Assembly (NCBI GenBank): GCA_947500415.1
Contig: CANMRT010000001.1
Location: forward strand, 1,080,982 to 1,144,981
Source: an uncultured Roseicyclus sp.
Lineage (GTDB): Bacteria; Pseudomonadota; Alphaproteobacteria; Rhodobacterales; Rhodobacteraceae
Reading direction: 5' to 3'
DNA: 64,000 nucleotides
The notes beneath the pieces were generated by a model. That model did not search any database and was not told where the DNA came from. It was given only the letters and a program-made list of their open reading frames with translations. Both the position numbers and the translations under genes were made by a program. Of the stretch, positions 35,528 through 44,478 are shown one piece after another (within the stretch, counting starts at the first letter, position 1; every line of letters starts with the position of its first letter).

Positions 35528-36919
35528 TTACGCGGCGGTCTCAGACACCATGCTGACCTGATTGCGACCGTGGGATTTCGCCCGATAGAGCGCCATGTCA
35601 GCCTCATGGATAAGGATCTCAGGCGTTACGAAATCGCTATCCTTGCTGGGGTGCGCCAGGCCAACACTGGCAGTGACGCTTACGGGCTTCGTGCCAGCGC
35701 CGATCTTGAACGGCTTCTCGCCAACGGAGCGGCACAACCGTTCCGCACAATCGAGCGCGTCGACGTGGTTGATGGGTGAGAGCGCGATCAGAAACTCCTC
35801 CCCCCCGATCCGAGCCAAGAGATCGCCGCGCCGTAGTTGCTCGCGGAGACGTTGGGAGACCTGCTTTAGAATTTCGTCCCCGGCCAGGTGGCCATGGGTG
35901 TCGTTGATGCCTTTGAAGTGGTCGAGGTCCAGCATCATCACCGCCGGACCAGGACCAGGGCGGGTCAACATCCGCTCAAGCTGGGGAATGGCATAGCGAC
36001 GGTTATGCAGCCCGGTCAGCGGGTCGGTCACGGCGGCCTCAAGCCCCGCGCGGACGCCCGCGCGCATCCGGTCGGATTGGCGCTTGCGATCAAGCTGCGC
36101 GGAAATGCGGATGGCCAATTCCTTGGCGTCAAAAGGATCGTGCAGCACGTCGCTGGCGCCGAGATCGAGCGCGATGGCGGCCCGTTCGGTGTCGCCTTCA
36201 GGCAGGATCATAACGGTGGCCGCGTGGCGGGTTCCGGCGCGCGAACGCAGGTCGGACAAAAGCCGCAGCCCTTCATTGCGTTGAGCCAGATCAACAGAGA
36301 TCACGAAGACATCCGTGGCCTCGCCCGTGTCAGAGCTGGCATCGCTGAGCGCGGCTTCACGCGGGATAATGCGGACATCGCCGCCCAAGCGGTCATCAAT
36401 GGCGGCTTTCCAAAGGATTGCGCCGCGGGGGCCGGGGGCCACAAGGGCAATCTTGCCGGGTGCTACACGGGCGTTGAAGCCTGTCGCCTGTTCCGCAAAC
36501 CCAAATGCGGCGACCGTATCGGCCCCGTCTTCCCATTCGCGAACCGTATCGCGGGCCCGCAGGAGGGACCGGACGCGGGCCAGCAACGTGACTTCTTCCA
36601 CTGGTTTGGTCAGGAAATCGTCTGCGCCAGCCTCTAGCCCATCCATCTTGGCATCGTGGTCGGACAGCGCGGTGATCAACACGACGGGAATGTTGACGGT
36701 GTTCGGATCGGCCTTGAGCGCGCGGCAGACGTCAACGCCGCTCATATCCGGCATCATGATGTCGAGGAGGATCAGATCAGGCTTGGTTTCACGGGCTGCG
36801 CGCAGGGCTTCGGCCCCGTTTTCCGCCTGATCGACGGCATAACAAGCAGCAGCCAATTTGACCTTCATGACGATGCGGTTCGTCGCAACGTCGTCAACGA
36901 CCAGGATTCGCCCTGCCAT
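35528..36919 (-). CDS. pleD: PleD-like diguanylate cyclase response regulator
   Basis: A 463-residue regulator with two receiver domains and a GGDEF domain, the PleD architecture. The first receiver has the acidic pair in VVDDVATN (9-10) and phospho-acceptor Asp53 in LLDIMMPD; the second receiver lacks these and is degenerate, as in PleD. The GGDEF output has GGEEF with the inhibitory I-site RRGD five residues before. The 18 upstream in-frame codons are less family-like, so the start is the ATG at 36919. PleD makes cyclic di-GMP at cell division in Caulobacter; the same role here is inferred. No cognate kinase is near. Confidence 0.93.
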   Translation of the reverse strand: MAGRILVVDDVATNRIVMKVKLAAACYAVDQAENGAEALRAARETKPDLILLDIMMPDMSGVDVCRALKADPNTVNIPVVLITALSDHDAKMDGLEAGADDFLTKPVEEVTLLARVRSLLRARDTVREWEDGADTVAAFGFAEQATGFNARVAPGKIALVAPGPRGAILWKAAIDDRLGGDVRIIPREAALSDASSDTGEATDVFVISVDLAQRNEGLRLLSDLRSRAGTRHAATVMILPEGDTERAAIALDLGASDVLHDPFDAKELAIRISAQLDRKRQSDRMRAGVRAGLEAAVTDPLTGLHNRRYAIPQLERMLTRPGPGPAVMMLDLDHFKGINDTHGHLAGDEILKQVSQRLREQLRRGDLLARIGGEEFLIALSPINHVDALDCAERLCRSVGEKPFKIGAGTKPVSVTASVGLAHPSKDSDFVTPEILIHEADMALYRAKSHGRNQVSMVSETAA

Positions 36920-37049
36920 GGCACCCTCACATTCATCAGCCAAAACGGCATCAATCACACTGGGCAGGCGCATCCCGCCCCTGTATCACGGTCTCGAATG
37001 TGGCCCGCAAAGGTTAACAAACCCTTTAGAGTGAATTGGTCGGATAAGC

Positions 37050-37328
37050 ATGCAGCAAGAAATCGCCGAGACCCACGCGTTAACCCTCTTGGCGTGGCTT
37101 GCGGGGGATGAGGAACTGGTGCCGCTGTTTATGGGCGCCACCGGTTCCAGCGAGGCGGACATGCGCGCGCGGGCGGGTGAGCCGGAATTCCTGGCTTCAC
37201 TCATGGATTTCCTGTTGATGGACGATCAATGGGTCCTGAAAGGCGCGGAGGCGACCGGTATCCGCGCAGAAGATTTTGCCATGATCCGCGCGGGCCTGCC
37301 CGGTGGCGCACTGCCGAACTGGACCTGA
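37050..37328 (+). CDS. DUF3572 family protein
   Basis: A 92-residue, mostly helical protein of the DUF3572 family, seen next to pleD in alphaproteobacteria. Typical stretches are ALTLLAWLAGDEELVPLFMGATGSS and LPGGALPNWT at the end. There is no enzyme motif, signal or membrane segment. It is divergent from pleD and followed 4 bp later by the HAD-family gene, so those two are likely one transcript. Confidence 0.85.
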   Translation: MQQEIAETHALTLLAWLAGDEELVPLFMGATGSSEADMRARAGEPEFLASLMDFLLMDDQWVLKGAEATGIRAEDFAMIRAGLPGGALPNWT

Positions 37329-37331
37329 CGC

Positions 37332-38033
37332 GTGGCGCAGATCAAAGGCATCCTTTTCGACAAGGACGGCGTGTTGTTCGATTTCCAGAAGACCTGGGGC
37401 GGTTGGGCAGAGCAGGTTGTGGTGCATTTCGCTGAAGGTGACCCGGTGGTGGCCGAGAAGGTCGCGGCCAAGCTGGGATATGATTTGCAGGCTGGAAGGG
37501 TTTTGCGGGGCGGGCACATGGTGGCGCACACGGGGCCTGAAACGGCAGCTCATCTGTCGGACGCTTTGCCCGGTCACAATGTGGATGCGGTCTTTGCGGT
37601 GATGGAGGATTTCGCGCACAGGGCTGCCCCGGTTGAGACGGTGCCGCTTGTGCCGCTGTTTGATGACCTCCACGCGCGGGGCCTGCGCGTCGGATTGGCC
37701 ACCAATGGCAGCGAGGCGGAAGCAAGCGCGCAGTTGGGGGCGTTGAACGTCATCGAGCATTTCGATTTCTTCGCAGGGTTCGACAGCGGATATGGCGCCA
37801 AACCCGCGCCGGGGATGTGTTTGGGCTTTGCGAAGGCAATGGACCTTTCCCCGGATGCCCTCGTGATGGTTGGCGACAGCACGCACGATATGGAGGCTGG
37901 CCGTGCGGCAGGGTTCACTTGCGTGGCCGTTCTGACCGGTGTGGCGACGGAAGCCGATCTTGCCCCCCACGCTGATGTGGTTTTGCCGGATATTGGAGCT
38001 CTGCCCGGGTGGTTGGAGGGCGGCACGGCCTGA
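37332..38033 (+). CDS. HAD-superfamily phosphatase (phosphoglycolate-phosphatase-like)
   Basis: A 233-residue HAD hydrolase. Motif I is DKDGVLFDF with the nucleophile Asp, motif II is LATNGSEAE, motif III Lys lies in YGAKPAPG and motif IV is GDSTHDMEAG. A helical cap lies between motifs I and II. The start is GTG (37332), four bases after the DUF3572 stop, giving MAQIKGILF. The substrate is probably a small phosphate ester, but phosphoglycolate is only a guess. Confidence 0.88.
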   Translation: MAQIKGILFDKDGVLFDFQKTWGGWAEQVVVHFAEGDPVVAEKVAAKLGYDLQAGRVLRGGHMVAHTGPETAAHLSDALPGHNVDAVFAVMEDFAHRAAPVETVPLVPLFDDLHARGLRVGLATNGSEAEASAQLGALNVIEHFDFFAGFDSGYGAKPAPGMCLGFAKAMDLSPDALVMVGDSTHDMEAGRAAGFTCVAVLTGVATEADLAPHADVVLPDIGALPGWLEGGTA

Positions 38034-38133
38034 TCGGGTCAAATGCGACGTTCCTTCGTCGCATTCCGCCCATGCATGGCACGGTTGGTTGGGGAATGAT
38101 CAGGTCAACAGCCCTTTGATGATCGTATCCGCC

Positions 38134-39696
38134 ATGAACGAGACCTCCGCCCCCACACGCCGCCGCCGCGCCGGTGGCCGTGCCGCAAGTGCCGCCCGCG
38201 CCGCCGCCCATGTGATCGACCAAACACCCTGGCGCATTCCTGTGAACAATGACCGCCCGACGGAGCCGTTGGACGAAGAGGGCGTTCAGGCGCTGCACCG
38301 CGGGGCGATGCGCATCCTGTCGGAGATCGGGATCGAGTTTCTGAACGACGAGGCGGTGGGACATCTGAAACAGGCGGGCTGCAAGGTCGAAGGACAGAAT
38401 GTGTTCTTCGAGCAAGATTTTATAGAAGAAATGGTCGCCCGCGCGCCTGAGACCTTCACAATAACGCCGCGAAACCCAGATCGTATCTTGAAGATGGGCG
38501 GCAAGCACATGGTGTTTGGCAATGTCTCCAGCCCGCCGAATGCCTGGGACATGGAGCGCGGTAAACGGCCCGGCGACATGGAAAGCTATGTCGAGTTCAT
38601 CAAGCTGACGCAGTATTTCAATTGCATCCATTTCGCGGGTGGCTATCCGGCCGAGCCGATTGATGTCCATGCCTCCGTCCGGCACCTCGACTGCCTGTAT
38701 GAGAAGCTAACGCTGACCGACAAGGTGGCGCACGCCTATTCGCTGGGGAAAGAGCGGGTTGAAGATGTGATGGAGATGGTGCGGATTGCCGGTGGGCTGA
38801 CGCACGAGGAATTCGATGCCACGCCAAGGATGTACACCAACATCAATTCGGTTAGCCCGCTGAAGCACGATTTCCCGATGCTGGATGGCGCGATGCGGCT
38901 TGCTCTGCGGGGTCAACCTGTGGTGGTGACGCCGTTCACGCTGGCCGGTGCTATGGCGCCGGTGACGCTGTCGGGTGCGGTGGCGTTGAGCATCGCGGAG
39001 GGGCTGGCGGCGATTGCATTGTTGCAGTGGATCGCGCCGGGATGCCCGGTGGCGATTGGGACGTTTACCTCAAACGTAGACATGAAATCCGGCGCGCCTG
39101 CGTTTGGCACGCCGGAGTACATGCGCGCGACCCAGATGACCGGCCAAATGGCGCGGTTCTACAAGCTTCCGATGCGCGCCTCGGGCGTTTGCGCGGCCAA
39201 TGTGCCCGATGGGCAGGCGATGTGGGAGACGGCGAATTCGCTTTGGTCGGCGGTGCAATCGGGCGCGAACATGGTCTACCACGCGGCGGGCTGGCTGGAG
39301 GGTGGGCTGATCGCGTCGCCCGAGAAATTCGTTATGGATTGCGAGGTTTTGCAGCAGATCCAGCGCTATTTCGAGCCGCAACTTTTGGGCACGGATGAGG
39401 ATGATCTGGCCTTTGACGCGATCAAGGAAGTCGGACCGGGCGGGCACTATTTTGGCTGTCAGCACACGCAGGATCGCTATCAGGAAGCCTTCTACGGACC
39501 CTTCCTGTCGGATTGGCGGAACTTTGAGGCCTGGCAGTTGGATGGCGCGGTCTGGACGGCGGAGCGCGCGCATAAGACCTACAAAGACATCTTGAACGAA
39601 TTCGAGGCCCCGCCGATGGATATCGCCATCCGTGATGAACTGACGGACTTCGTGGCGCGGCGCAAGGCCGAGGGCGGCGCACCGACCGATTTCTGA
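38134..39696 (+). CDS. MttB-family (trimethylamine/glycine-betaine-type) methyltransferase
   Basis: A 520-residue member of the MttB superfamily, which transfers a methyl group from a quaternary or tertiary amine to a corrinoid protein. The N-terminus is arginine-rich (PTRRRRAGGRAASAARAAA), as in Rhodobacterales homologues. The reading frame has no internal amber codon, so this is a non-pyrrolysine member, the group that includes glycine betaine methyltransferase. No corrinoid protein or MtaA-like gene is adjacent. The substrate is therefore open: glycine betaine, carnitine-like or other amines. An ATG five codons upstream is an alternative start. Confidence 0.88.
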   Translation: MNETSAPTRRRRAGGRAASAARAAAHVIDQTPWRIPVNNDRPTEPLDEEGVQALHRGAMRILSEIGIEFLNDEAVGHLKQAGCKVEGQNVFFEQDFIEEMVARAPETFTITPRNPDRILKMGGKHMVFGNVSSPPNAWDMERGKRPGDMESYVEFIKLTQYFNCIHFAGGYPAEPIDVHASVRHLDCLYEKLTLTDKVAHAYSLGKERVEDVMEMVRIAGGLTHEEFDATPRMYTNINSVSPLKHDFPMLDGAMRLALRGQPVVVTPFTLAGAMAPVTLSGAVALSIAEGLAAIALLQWIAPGCPVAIGTFTSNVDMKSGAPAFGTPEYMRATQMTGQMARFYKLPMRASGVCAANVPDGQAMWETANSLWSAVQSGANMVYHAAGWLEGGLIASPEKFVMDCEVLQQIQRYFEPQLLGTDEDDLAFDAIKEVGPGGHYFGCQHTQDRYQEAFYGPFLSDWRNFEAWQLDGAVWTAERAHKTYKDILNEFEAPPMDIAIRDELTDFVARRKAEGGAPTDF

Positions 39697-39779
39697 GCGT
39701 CGGGGCAGCAAGGCTTTCTTTACCTCTGGTCGCTAGTTTGCCGGCAAGATTGAGGTCAAGAAGAAGGCAGCCCGCCCGA

Positions 39780-40367
39780 ATGCATGGCATGATCAACAGC
39801 GCCTTTCAGGGGTTTCTGGTGGAAACCTATGGGTCTGACGTGTGGGACGAAGTGCGGTCTGTCGCGCAGCTTCGGTTTGCGGGTTTTGAGGCGATGCTGC
39901 GCTACGACGACAGCGTGACGATGGCCTGTTTCAATGCCGCGACCGAGTTGTTGCACAAGCACCCCAACGCGCTGTTGGAAGACCTGGGCACCTTCCTGAT
40001 CACGCATGAGCCATACGCGCCACTCAAACGGCTGCTGCGGTTCGGGGGGCCGAGTTTTGCAGAATTCATTCTGACGTTGGATGAACTGGCCGAACGGGGC
40101 CGCATGGCAATGCCGGATATCGAGATGCCGGAAATCACTGTTGTTCCGATGGAAGACAATTCGTTTCGGGTGAAGGCGACATGGGCGCTACCGGGTGTGG
40201 GGCCGATCCTGTTGGGCGCCCTGCGCGCAATGGCCGACGACTATGGTGCGCTGGCCACGTTGAGCCTGGATGGCCTCGACGGACAGGCGGAATGTGTCCG
40301 TATCGATGTGTTCGACACAGCGCACTCTGAGGGCAACGCATTCGTGCTGGGGGAGGTGCCGGCATGA
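39780..40367 (+). CDS. H-NOX-like protein without canonical haem ligand
   Basis: A 195-residue protein with the overall pattern of the haem-NO-binding (H-NOX) family: MHGMINSAFQGFLVETYGSDVWDEV at the start, LLEDLGTFLI, and RFGGPSFAEFILTLDEL. In H-NOX the proximal histidine follows the LD-x-L segment (LDELH); here the equivalent is Leu103-Ala104 in LDELAERG, and the YxSxR haem-propionate motif after it is also missing. It may thus bind no haem or bind it differently. It overlaps the downstream HNOBA-GGDEF gene by ATGA, the arrangement used by H-NOX-regulated cyclases. Confidence 0.78.
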   Translation: MHGMINSAFQGFLVETYGSDVWDEVRSVAQLRFAGFEAMLRYDDSVTMACFNAATELLHKHPNALLEDLGTFLITHEPYAPLKRLLRFGGPSFAEFILTLDELAERGRMAMPDIEMPEITVVPMEDNSFRVKATWALPGVGPILLGALRAMADDYGALATLSLDGLDGQAECVRIDVFDTAHSEGNAFVLGEVPA

Positions 40368-41371
40368 ACATTCAGACCTGGCCGCCCGATGCCGCAATTT
40401 CACTGCCGTTGGATGTGATGGATGCGCTCTTGCCGATGCATGTGCACGTCGATGCAGAGGGAAAGGTACGCCATGCCGGGCCGACATTCTTGAAGATGGT
40501 CAATGACGAGGAGCTGATTGGGCGCGACTTGATGGAGGTCTTCAAGATCAAGCGTCCCGCCGGAATCGAAACGTTCGATGCCTTGGTGATGGAGGCTGAT
40601 GAGCGGTTGAGCGTGGTTCTGCGCTCGGCGGAACATCTGCCGTTTCGCGCCGTGATCCTGCCGCTACCGGGCATGGACGGCGCGGTGATGAACCTGTCCT
40701 TCGGCTTGTCGTTTGCCCGTGCGGTGGCTGAATTCTCCCTGACCTTGACCGACTTTGCGGTAACCGATCAGACCATCGAGTTGCTCTATTTGAATGAGGC
40801 CAAGGCCTCCACCACGCGACTGTCGGAGCATCTGACAACCCGCTTGCAAGACGCCCACGCAACGGCCCAGGCCCAGGCCAGGACCGATGTGCTGACAGGT
40901 TTGTCTAACAGACGGGCGATGGACGATGAGCTGCATCATCTGATGTCCAACCGGAACCAGCACTTCACGCTGATGCATCTGGATCTGGACCTGTTCAAAC
41001 AGGTGAACGACACCCATGGACATGCAGCCGGTGACGCGGTTCTGGCTGAGATTGGACGCATCCTCGACCGGGAATTGCGCCGCACAGATTTTCCGGCACG
41101 AATTGGTGGTGATGAGTTCCTGATTGCGCTGCGCCCGGCGCAGTCGCGGGCGGTCCTGTCTCGTATCGCCAGACGTTTGATTACGCGTATCGAGGCACCC
41201 ATTGAAGTCGGGGATATCACCGTACAAATTTCCGCCAGTATCGGGATCGTATCGACAACATGCTACCCGCGCCGTCCAACGATTGAGCAATTGATGGCCG
41301 ATGTGGATGAGGCGCTTTACGCCGCCAAAAGAAATGGCCGTGGGCAGTTTAGCGTGTTCGAGCCGGGTTGA
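40364..41371 (+). CDS. HNOBA-GGDEF diguanylate cyclase
   Basis: A 335-residue cyclase. Residues about 18-145 resemble the H-NOX-associated HNOBA domain of soluble guanylate cyclase (LPMHVHVDAEGKVRHAGPTF, LSFGLSFARAVAEFSLTLTDF, LLYLNEAKAS). Residues about 145-170 look like a coiled-coil linker, and the rest is a GGDEF domain with the active motif GGDEF at 248-252 and the I-site RRTD at 239-242, five residues before. Both substrate and feedback sites look intact, so it should make cyclic di-GMP. Its start overlaps the upstream H-NOX-like gene. Confidence 0.85.
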   Translation: MNIQTWPPDAAISLPLDVMDALLPMHVHVDAEGKVRHAGPTFLKMVNDEELIGRDLMEVFKIKRPAGIETFDALVMEADERLSVVLRSAEHLPFRAVILPLPGMDGAVMNLSFGLSFARAVAEFSLTLTDFAVTDQTIELLYLNEAKASTTRLSEHLTTRLQDAHATAQAQARTDVLTGLSNRRAMDDELHHLMSNRNQHFTLMHLDLDLFKQVNDTHGHAAGDAVLAEIGRILDRELRRTDFPARIGGDEFLIALRPAQSRAVLSRIARRLITRIEAPIEVGDITVQISASIGIVSTTCYPRRPTIEQLMADVDEALYAAKRNGRGQFSVFEPG

Positions 41372-41719
41372 GCCTGAATCGGGACGCGTGTTGGGCTTCT
41401 CCACGCATCTTGGGGCATCCCAGCGAAAAATTGCGTCGGTGCGGTCAGCTCATATCGATGATTGCAAACCGCGACGAATGCTTTTGAAGAGTGCCTGAAA
41501 GGGCGCGGAAACTTATATTGTTGATGCTGTCGGGTTTCTGACGGGCTCCGTTAGGAACTTGTGCGTTGCTGGCCTTGTTTGATTGCGCGCTACAAGTGGC
41601 GCATCATCGAAGGCTTCGGTGGCGCTGGCCGCACCAGCGACCAGATAGGTCGAATGCCTGTGCCTTTGCGCGGATCGGGCTATCTCTCCAAGCATCCAAT
41701 CGCGTTTCGGACCCACAAC
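41372..41719. other. Spacer between the diguanylate cyclase and ABC1 kinase genes
   Basis: About 350 bp without a credible gene. An open frame runs through part of it into the kinase gene from 41561, but that extension is not family-like. No clear terminator, repeat or promoter was recognised. Confidence 0.4.
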
Positions 41720-43051
41720 ATGAGTGACACCGGCAATCCCAATATTTTGCGCCCTCGCGCAGTGCCCACGGGGCGCTTCTCGCGGTTCACGCGCATGGGC
41801 GGGTTGGCGACCGGATTGGCGGGCCAAGCGGCGATGGCGCGGGCGCGGGCGGCCGTAACTGGGCAAACGCCGGACATGGCGACGGCCCTTATGACGCCGC
41901 GCAACCTGACCCGGATCGCTGACCGCTTGTCAGAGATGCGCGGCGCGGCGATGAAACTGGGCCAGCTTCTGTCGATGGAAACCGGGGATGTATTGCCACC
42001 GGAATTGGCGGGTATCCTTGCGCGGTTGAGGTCCGAGGGCGATGCCATGACACCCGCGCAGTTAAAGCAGGTGTTGGAAGCGGCCTTTGGCAGTGAGTTT
42101 CGGAGCCATTTCAAAAGCTTCACGGCGGCGCCGTTGGCGGCAGCCTCCATCGGGCAAGTCCACCGGGCGGTGGCGCGCGACGGGATGCGGCTGGCCCTGA
42201 AGCTGCAGTATCCCGGTGTGAAAGACGCAATCGACAGTGATCTGGACAACGCAGCGGCCCTGATCCGCTGGTCGGGTCTTTGGCCAAAGGAATTGGACCT
42301 CGCGCCCCTTCTGGCAGAGGCGCGACGGCAATTGCATGAGGAGGCGGATTACGACCGAGAAGGCGCATACCTTGCCCGTTTTGGTGCGCTTCTGGCGGAT
42401 GATGCCCGCTTCGTTGTACCGACCCATCGTGCAGATCTGTCGACAGATGTGGCCCTGGCGATGTCTTTCGAAGATGCCGCGCCGATTGAGGCTTTGGCGG
42501 ATGCCCCGGCATCGGAGCGTGACCGTGCGATGGGTGGTTTGATCGAGCTTTGTCTGCGCGAACTGTTCGATTTTCGCGTCATGCAAACCGACCCGAACTT
42601 TGCCAACTACCGCTGGCGGGCCGAAACTGGGCAGATCGTGCTACTCGACTTCGGTGCGGCGCGTGAGATCCCCGACGCGCTCTCGGACGGTCATCTGCAC
42701 CTGTTGCGCGCGGGGCTGGAGGGAGAGCGGAGCGATATTCTGAGGGAACTGGAAGCCATCGGTTTCGTGAAGCCGGGGCTCAGCCAGGTCCATCGCGATG
42801 CGATCCTTGATATGTCCGAGCTTGGGTTCGAGCCGTTGCGCCGACCCGAAGCGTTCGACTTCGGAACCACGGAATTGGCGCAGGAAATGCGTCGAAAGGG
42901 GCAGGCGATTGGGCAGGAGCGAGAGCTTTGGCACATCCCGCCAGCCGATACGCTGTTCCTGCAGCGCAAGATCGGGGGCCTTTATCTGTTGGCGACGCGG
43001 CTGGGGGCGAAGGTTGATTTGCGAGGCTTAATGCGGCCGTACCTCACCTAA
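41720..43051 (+). CDS. ABC1/UbiB-family atypical kinase
   Basis: A 443-residue protein of the ABC1/UbiB/COQ8 family, ATPases that support ubiquinone synthesis. The family KxGQ motif is KLGQLLSMETGD, the Ala-rich nucleotide loop is AAPLAAASIGQVHRA, the catalytic stretch is QTDPNFANYRW and the metal-binding DFG-like segment is LLDFGAAREI. The start is the ATG before SDTGNP; no strong ribosome site precedes it. It is not the ubiB of a ubiE-ubiB operon; several ABC1 copies per genome are common. Confidence 0.9.
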   Translation: MSDTGNPNILRPRAVPTGRFSRFTRMGGLATGLAGQAAMARARAAVTGQTPDMATALMTPRNLTRIADRLSEMRGAAMKLGQLLSMETGDVLPPELAGILARLRSEGDAMTPAQLKQVLEAAFGSEFRSHFKSFTAAPLAAASIGQVHRAVARDGMRLALKLQYPGVKDAIDSDLDNAAALIRWSGLWPKELDLAPLLAEARRQLHEEADYDREGAYLARFGALLADDARFVVPTHRADLSTDVALAMSFEDAAPIEALADAPASERDRAMGGLIELCLRELFDFRVMQTDPNFANYRWRAETGQIVLLDFGAAREIPDALSDGHLHLLRAGLEGERSDILRELEAIGFVKPGLSQVHRDAILDMSELGFEPLRRPEAFDFGTTELAQEMRRKGQAIGQERELWHIPPADTLFLQRKIGGLYLLATRLGAKVDLRGLMRPYLT

Positions 43052-43129
43052 AGCTCCAAGCGTTTACCCCTTGTGCCGCGCGGGTTTCTGCGTTGGATTG
43101 GGGCACCTTTGGAGGAGAGGGGCAGGCCG

Positions 43130-43867
43130 ATGGAGAACAGCATTCCTATGGGCGGGTTCATCCCGCGCGACCGCGCTTGGCAGCCCGACGCCCTGACGCC
43201 ACCCTATAAGACCAGCCTGAAACGCAGCCCGCAGGCGGCCTTGATCGCGCTTCCCTCATCGCTGGGGGAAGAGACTTCGCCGGTGTTTGGCCACGACATT
43301 CTGGGGCCACTCGACAACGACCTGATCCTGAATTTCGCGCAGCCCGGCGAAAGCGCCATTGGCCCACGGATCATCGTGCACGGTCGGGTGCTGGATGAGA
43401 CAGGCCGCCCGGTCCCGGGCGCGTTGCTGGAGTTTTGGCAGGCCAATGCAGGCGGGCGGTATCGTCATAAGAAAGAGGGATACCTTGCCCCCTTGGACCC
43501 GAATTTTGGCGGCTGTGGGCGGACGATCACGGGCGAGGATGGCTCCTACGAATTCCGCACGGTGATGCCCGGCCCATACCCCTGGCCCAATGGGATGAAC
43601 GATTGGCGGCCCGCGCATATCCATTTCTCGCTGTTCGGCCACGGATTTGCGCAGCGGCTGATCACGCAGATGTATTTCGAAGGTGATCCTCTGATCCCGC
43701 TGTGTCCCATCGTGGGCGTTTTGAAATCGCAGGCGGCGGTGGATGCGCTGACTGCACCGTTGGACATGACCCGCACGGTGCCGATGGACGCGAGGGCCTA
43801 CAAATTCGATATGGTCCTGCGCGGACGCCGTCAGACACATTTCGAGAACCGGCCGGAGGGGATGTGA
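43130..43867 (+). CDS. pcaH: Protocatechuate 3,4-dioxygenase beta subunit
   Basis: The iron-bearing subunit of protocatechuate 3,4-dioxygenase, which opens protocatechuate to 3-carboxy-cis,cis-muconate in the beta-ketoadipate pathway. The 245-residue protein has the ligand region [21 protein letters not shown] (Tyr) and [18 protein letters not shown] (Tyr, His, His). The start has GGAGGAG upstream and the ORF extends further only without a site. It overlaps pcaG (TGATG). The other pca genes (pcaBCDIJ, pcaQ) are not in the window. Confidence 0.95.
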   Translation: MENSIPMGGFIPRDRAWQPDALTPPYKTSLKRSPQAALIALPSSLGEETSPVFGHDILGPLDNDLILNFAQPGESAIGPRIIVHGRVLDETGRPVPGALLEFWQANAGGRYRHKKEGYLAPLDPNFGGCGRTITGEDGSYEFRTVMPGPYPWPNGMNDWRPAHIHFSLFGHGFAQRLITQMYFEGDPLIPLCPIVGVLKSQAAVDALTAPLDMTRTVPMDARAYKFDMVLRGRRQTHFENRPEGM

Positions 43868-44478
43868 TGCAACGCGTTGATTACCTTAAGGAAAGCCCAA
43901 GTCAGACGGCAGGGCCTTACGTCCATATCGGCTGCACCCCCAATGTCAGCGGCATAGAGATCTATGGCGGCGATCTGGGCGCGGTGATGAAAGCCGGCCC
44001 CGTGCAGGGCGAGGAAATTGTCGTGAAGGGCGCAGTTTACGATGGCATGGGGGCGGTGCTGAAGGATGCACTGGTCGAGATCTGGCAGGCGGATTCTGCC
44101 GGGCTTTTCGCCTCAGCCAACGAGACGCGTGGCCAGGCCGATCCGAACTTCACCGGTTGGGGACGGTCTGCCGGGGATATGGAAACGGGGGAGTTTACCT
44201 TCGACACGATCAAGCCTGGGCGCGTTCCCTTTGCCGATGGGCGCATGCAAGCCCCCCACATCAGCGTCTGGGTTGTGGCACGGGGGATCAATATCGGGCT
44301 GCAAACGCGCATCTATTTCGAGGATGAGGCAGAAGCCAACGCAGAAGACCCAGTGCTGACACGGCTGGAACATCAGGCCCGTGTGCCAACGCTCTTGGCA
44401 AAGCGTGAGACCGACGGCGTCTATCGGTTTGATGTCCGCCTACAAGGCCCTGATGAGACGGTCTTTTTCGATGTCTGA
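43867..44478 (+). CDS. pcaG: Protocatechuate 3,4-dioxygenase alpha subunit
   Basis: The non-iron partner of PcaH in the same fold. The 203-residue protein begins [22 protein letters not shown] and has the typical VEIWQADSAG, and AGDMETGEFTFDTIKPG segments, with APHISVWVVARGIN where the beta subunit has iron ligands. Its start overlaps the pcaH stop. Its stop overlaps the next gene by 8 bp, so all three are expected in one transcript. Confidence 0.94.
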   Translation: MQRVDYLKESPSQTAGPYVHIGCTPNVSGIEIYGGDLGAVMKAGPVQGEEIVVKGAVYDGMGAVLKDALVEIWQADSAGLFASANETRGQADPNFTGWGRSAGDMETGEFTFDTIKPGRVPFADGRMQAPHISVWVVARGINIGLQTRIYFEDEAEANAEDPVLTRLEHQARVPTLLAKRETDGVYRFDVRLQGPDETVFFDV

